Shown: positions 59,333 through 64,000 of the stretch, in pieces
Layout of the letters: each line of letters opens with the position of its first letter
Numbering within the stretch: position 1 is the stretch's first letter
Assembly (NCBI GenBank): GCA_947034895.1
Contig: OX344763.1
Span: forward strand, 6,016,501 to 6,080,500
Origin: Rhytidiadelphus loreus
Lineage: Eukaryota; Streptophyta; Bryopsida; Hypnales; Hylocomiaceae
Length of the DNA: 64,000 nucleotides
Direction: 5' to 3'
The notes under the pieces: model-generated
The model's input: the letters and a program-made list of their open reading frames with translations, nothing else
The model's database searches: none
What the model was told of the DNA's origin: nothing
Program-made: the position numbers and the translations under genes

Positions 59333-61500
59333 CTGGAGAGATCATTAACACTATAAGTTTCTTGATCGGCAGAGTTTGCACCAGAAACAGTCATGCTACT
59401 TGCATCTGAGTGTTCAGGTGGCACAAAAAGTGCGGTAGCTCTAAAATGTGATTATGAATAGCTTCAATAATGCACCAACAATTATAGATACTAAGAACGT
59501 AAGTTAAACAGTTTATATCACTTGGTAATCCTCCTTTTACTGAAACTTCGAAAAAATAACAGGTTAGTGATTTTGAAGGAGATAAAATAGCGCACCTGGT
59601 AACACTAATTACTGCTCACTTCAAAGCACTCGAAATCTGGAGCGCATGCATGTTCCTGCCCACAACAAGCACGCATCTGCACAAAATGAAGCTTGTCAGT
59701 GCAGCCGATTGGAAGATCTTTTGTGGAACTTCGGTGTCAACGAGGCAACCTTCTATATTTCCATTCATTCGCTGCAGAATTTAGCACGATTTTTTCTACG
59801 AACACGACGACTCCAGCAAGGGGCACACTACGTCTAAAGCTTAGTTTACGTTCAATGCTCTTCCAACGAGTAAGAATTCCTGGGCAAGACTAAGATTCTT
59901 AGAGTTACTCTTCAATATCATTAAGAGTCTGCATTGCAAAACCTCGCTAGCGTAAACTGCATCGCCAATATGGAGTCGGCGCAGCAGGAATGAAATCAAT
60001 AACGTCCAGCTCTAGCGGAAAACATATATGATCCGAGGAGGTCTGCAGTGCCGACGCTTTCCGCTTCCTCAAAATCCGGTAAAGGCTCCTCACAGAAAAC
60101 TACCTACATTATACCATGGCTAACAAAACATCTTTGCTACAAGAACGAGCACAGGCAACGAAGCCAGCTAGAGACGATTACCTGCTGTTCACGATTCCAG
60201 GGCATGGCAACGATGCATCGAGGCATTCGCCACTCAGTCTATAACTCTAAGACTCTGCATTGCAAACCTGGCTATCGTAAACTACATCGTCAAGTGGCAT
60301 CTATTGATCGAGTAGACGCAGCAGGAATGAAATCAATCACGAGCACCTCTAAAGGAACCCTCTGGTCTGCGCATCGTGCTTTCCACTTTCTCAAATTCCA
60401 GTGTACGCTGCTGACACAGAACTATCTTCATTATGCAAAAAAATAGCAAAAAGCTGAAGACGAGCGAGCAGTGGCAACGAAATCAGCAAGAAAAGAGTAC
60501 CTGCTGCCTACAACTACAAGCCTTGCTATGCACAGGATCAAAATCCAGTGTAACTAAAGCTGCATTCAGAGAAGTGCCTACATTTTACCAGGACTACCAA
60601 AAAATCTGTAGAAGAAGAGCGAGCGAGCGAGCGAGCGAGCACAGGCAACGAAGCCAGCTAGAAACGAATACCTGCCGTTAACTATTCCAAAACTTGCAAT
60701 GCACACGAGCTGGTCACATTCAGGAAGATATAGGGTCTCTCCCACACACACGAATGCTCAAGGCACTGCATGTAGGCAGATTTCTGTCTCGCGTATACAA
60801 CGCGCATCCAGCGCTTCTGGCAATCAACAGAAATCTCTCACACGATATAGGCAGAAGAAGTAGTACTCATCAGATGCACAACCAGGACGCCGAAGGGCTG
60901 GACATGCGTGTCAGAAGCATTTCAATGCGCGCGTGATGGCAGAGAATTAGGCCAATGCAAGAAACAACAGAGGCAGGCGGAAAGCGAACGAATTCATCAC
61001 AACAGCAACTCACATCACTTTTGCGTGTCCGCAGGTCCCGTCCAAAAGCTTCGCTCCAGCGACCATGAACGCACGCAGACTGCTCCGATCGGGTCCGAAC
61101 GCATTGAAGAAAAAAAGCGCGGGCAGAGCCTACATACAGAGCGCACTCTGCTTCAGAATTGGTGGCAGAGAGGGCTTCAAAGCCGGTCTGAAGACTCTTA
61201 ACTTACTGATCGGGGCAAGACAACAACAAGCGAGGCTGCTGCAATCAGCTATGGAAATATACGATGTGTCATGATTGATCGTAAAAGACGTCGTTGCATC
61301 GCCTCTCCCGACGGGCAGGCACCATAGCCATTGCATGTCTGAAGCTCCAGGCCCGCCTGCCAGCTCAGTTCGACTAAGCCTTCCCCTAATCCTGTTAATA
61401 ATTCGGCAATTTCTGAATATGCCGACTAAATAGTTCCACAATAATGCCCCAATTAGAGGAATGCTGTAGCTCTTCCGCGAGCAAGTTGAAGCAGGTTTAG
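59333..61500 (-). promoter_or_regulatory. 5' region of the MIP1-zipper gene with duplicated segments
   Basis: The related segments at about 60140-60200, 60455-60510 and 60635-60690 share GCAACGAAGCCAGCTAGA and a following TACCTGC. On the gene's strand this reads GCAG|GTA, a donor-like site, so these may be duplicated alternative 5' leader exons. A (GAGC)n microsatellite is at 60619-60640. Plus-strand frames here are translations of the repeats, not genes. 61300-61500 is GC-richer and may hold the promoter. Confidence 0.35.
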
Positions 61501-62027
61501 TTGATGCCGGCTCTTTCCAAAAACGAAATTTAAAAACTAGATAAGTTCATGCCCCAAATCTTATGATTATTTTTTAATTTAAGTATGGACTTCTACCCCT
61601 TACTGAACAGTCAAAGAGAATACTTGAATTCCGAGGATAATTAAAGTAAGTTCACATTTGGTGTTAGGAGAGGTGTAAGCAAAGTGAACTTAGTCCAAAT
61701 ATTTGAATTTCTACAACATAAAACCTCATTTTATGTTATAGAAATTAGTCTTTGAAATTTTCTCATGAATTATGTCCAAGCATATGAATTTTGAAAATAA
61801 ACCTTGAATAGAATTGATACCATTGGTATCATTGGCACCATCAAGGGTACTAGTCTTCACAAAAAATTGACAAGTTTGACACCTTATTCTATCAAATTGG
61901 AGCAAGGAATTTAAATTTGCAAATTTCAAGTGTAATTTTTCATTTGCAAATTATTTTCACTTAGTTATCAAATCAATCATAGAAGATTTCCCTCTAAGGA
62001 GATTTTCACACTAGACATGTTTTTTTG
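61501..62027. other. AT-rich intergenic DNA, no gene seen
   Basis: No open frame with motifs, no recognised repeat. Confidence 0.4.
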
Positions 62028-62031
62028 TTAA

Positions 62032-62668
62032 CCCCTAAATGTCCAAGGCATGTTTTCAGCTTCCTAAAAACTACTCTAAATTGAAGAAAATGCTAACATT
62101 TTGATAAGATGTTTCAATTTTTCTGAAATTGTAACCGTACAAATTCAAATTAGACTTGTTAGAGATTGCATAGGAAAAGAAAGCACAACAATATCACTTA
62201 TGAAGTGAAAGATTATAACATTTGATTATGAGGGTGCTAAAATTGCAAAAAGGAATTGAAGTCTCTTTTGCAAGTCAAATCTAAAAAGTTGACGACCAAA
62301 AAAATATGAGGTTAACGGGCCTAACTTGAAGAAATCAAATCAATTTACAACTTCTCAAAATTCACTCTACAACTTTTTTAAATGAATTTAGAATGTGATT
62401 TTTTCTCCAAGATCTAGTGTATTTGAGGCTCATTTCCAAGAGCTCTTAACACTATAGAAAGTCAAGATTGCACAAGGTACCCGTGCACAAAATCTCTTAT
62501 AGAAAAATCATTGTCATTTATTTTCAAGATCGGACTTTTGGAGGCAAAACTAGACTTCAAGAAGAACATTTAAAAAATATAAACTACTAAAAATAGCAAA
62601 TTGGCTAGGATTTATTTAACTTCAAAGTTTTGCAAACACCATATTGTGGTGCCTTGGGCATTTAGGGG
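62032..62668. mobile_element. 637-bp TTAA-flanked element with clean CCCCTAAATG TIRs
   Basis: TTAA on both sides (62028-62031 and 62669-62672). The left end CCCCTAAATGTCCAAGGCA and the right end in reverse CCCCTAAATGCCCAAGGCA differ at one base in 19. No coding capacity. This is the clearest piggyBac-like pair of ends in the window. Confidence 0.82.
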
Positions 62669-63097
62669 TTAAACATCAACATTACCTATAATAGTGACTA
62701 GTCAATACTCCAACCTAAATTTCTTTATGATAAGGTAAACCAACCTATTACACACACAATCTCAATTCAACCTCATACACTTTTGTTCTGAAAAAGTACC
62801 CCATGACTACATAAGGCCAAAATCAATTTGAGGGGTGGTAATAGGTTGCTTACCTTGTAATTGCAGGTTGTGGCGTACACTCTCCCTCCAAATTTTATAG
62901 TCAATAAGGCTATTTATTTTTGTATTTTTTTTAAACAAATGAAACGAAATTTTCCTTTCTTTTCTTTTTTGGTTTAGGTAAAAACTCAGGAGCTTGTCTT
63001 GAAGCCCGATCATGAGAGAAGCATTTTCTCTTTTTCTTGAAGGGACTGTCAAGACCACCATGCACGTGCGTGTCACCCCAAACCCTAGTTGGATTAA

Positions 63098-64000
63098 CCC
63101 CTAAAGGACCATTGTCCCCTCAGGGGACAAAATGAATTTCGGGCAGGTTCCTATGATCTCAATTTTTAGTGAAACTTTTTGAAACTTTCTCATAAGATAG
63201 GAAATCTTATTAGCTTCGTGGGAATATAAATTTTATTTCAATTGGTGTCCGGGAGCAAAAGTTATGGCATCTTAAACATAATTTTCATGTCACCGGGCAG
63301 AAAAAGAAATCTACAAAAATTTGAAATTAATTTTTTAATTTTTTTCTTCTTAAAGATAATATTTTTTTCTGCATGAGAAGCTTTGATTCATTCCATTTGG
63401 ATTAGTAATGTGAAAGTTATGAACAATCTTGTTTTGGGGCAATTTGAGCATCTTCTTGAAAAAATAACTTATAGGATTCAATTTTGAATGCAATTTTCAC
63501 AATTTTTCAAAAAAAACTGTTTGACAAGGTTAAGTTTTCTAGCTAGAACAATCTCACTGTCGAGATTATTGTGTTTCAATCCCATCTTAGAGCTATTAAC
63601 AATTTAGTTTTTCTTTCAATCTTGGACCTACTTCTACTTAACAATTTTTTAAAGAATGAAAATCAAGCGTGTGTTTTTTTTCGTTTTTTTTTCTGGACTT
63701 TCAACTCAATTCTTCAACACAAAAATTTTTAATTCAAGGTCCATGGTGCAAAAAAATTCACAAATGGCAATCAAAGTCATCTGAAATTGCAGGCCAATGT
63801 TCAAAGAAACTTTCTTTTTTCAACTTCGAATGCCAATATCTTCCAATCTGTACGGTCAAACTCTATGAATTTTTTTTTACATAATCCTTGACTAGTAATG
63901 TACAAGATCCTACGGTTAGATTCTAGAAAAATGTTTTTGTTTGTTTTTTTGGGTGAATGCAGAAGAAATAGCAGTTTTGAGTATTTTTTGACAGAAGAAT
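63098..64000. mobile_element. TTAA/CCCCTAAAGGACC element, cut by window end
   Basis: TTAA at 63094-63097 followed by CCCCTAAAGGACCATTGTCC. The interior has phrases like those of the 0.9-kb family (AAAGTTATG, GGGCAATTTGAGC). The right end is outside the window. Confidence 0.55.

Noticed and set aside
60048..61201. Plus-strand ORFs with HRQRSQLET repeats
   Set aside because: They arise from duplicated non-coding segments; peptides are low-information and the donor-like signals are on the other strand.
1..64000. tRNA, rRNA or organellar gene content
   Set aside because: No tRNA-like cloverleaf or rRNA signatures were noticed, and the intron structure is nuclear spliceosomal.

Overview
This is eukaryotic nuclear DNA from a streptophyte, most likely a large-genome land plant or charophyte. 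Reading frames are broken by GT-AG introns, gene density is low and transposon relics are abundant. The two intact-looking host genes near the right end belong to plant families (an Lzipper-MIP1 type protein and a DUF8204-like protein). I cannot name the species. There are no rRNA, tRNA, organellar or bacterial features. All exon models are by eye, so splice sites and starts are provisional.

Layout. 1-6.6 kb and 36.4-44.6 kb share an unusual richness in the palindrome AGTACT. They hold a RING-like multi-exon gene with many in-frame stops (+, 1.8-6.6 kb), a SUVR-class SET-domain histone methyltransferase-like gene (+, 36.5-38.8 kb) and a multi-exon DDE-type transposase-like gene (-, 43.9-39.7 kb). 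Between these two blocks lies about 29.8 kb bounded by a 31-bp inverted repeat (6631-6661 and 36415-36445; 30 of 31 bases match). Its left part has inverted duplications (8-9.4 kb) and a GC-rich minus-strand coding cluster (17.9-10.4 kb) with a ParB-like GQH motif, possible amino-methyltransferase features, a long coiled coil and an FCP1/NIF-like phosphatase fold. Its right part has a plus-strand DUF7869-type transposase-like gene (32.7-35.9 kb). Upstream of each of these two outward-facing clusters lies a tandem array (89-bp units at 18.07-19.35 kb; 131-bp units at 31.4-32.2 kb). The two arrays have different linkers but the same palindromic core, TCAGAGC-GGGC-GCTCTGA. The core also recurs inside the coding cluster, where it encodes DQSGRSD-like peptides.

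The middle (20.6-31 kb) and 44.6-53 kb, plus 61.5-64 kb, are AT-rich intergenic DNA. They carry non-autonomous elements flanked by TTAA with CCCCTAAA-type ends (piggyBac-like hallmarks), a hAT-like TIR element, a trihelix/Myb-SANT ORF with PIF/Harbinger-like context, and low-complexity tracts. A 151-bp CACTA mini-element with a perfect 3-bp target duplication sits in the transposase intron. From 53.5 to 61.4 kb are the host genes.

Main inference: the window is a nest of several transposons, two of which may carry epigenetic-type cargo (a SUVR-like SET domain; a ParB/methyltransferase-like protein). The shared palindromic core is the best candidate for a transposase-recognition or regulatory site. 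Many of these TE genes have in-frame stops but few frameshifts, as if decaying mostly by C-to-T/G-to-A transitions.
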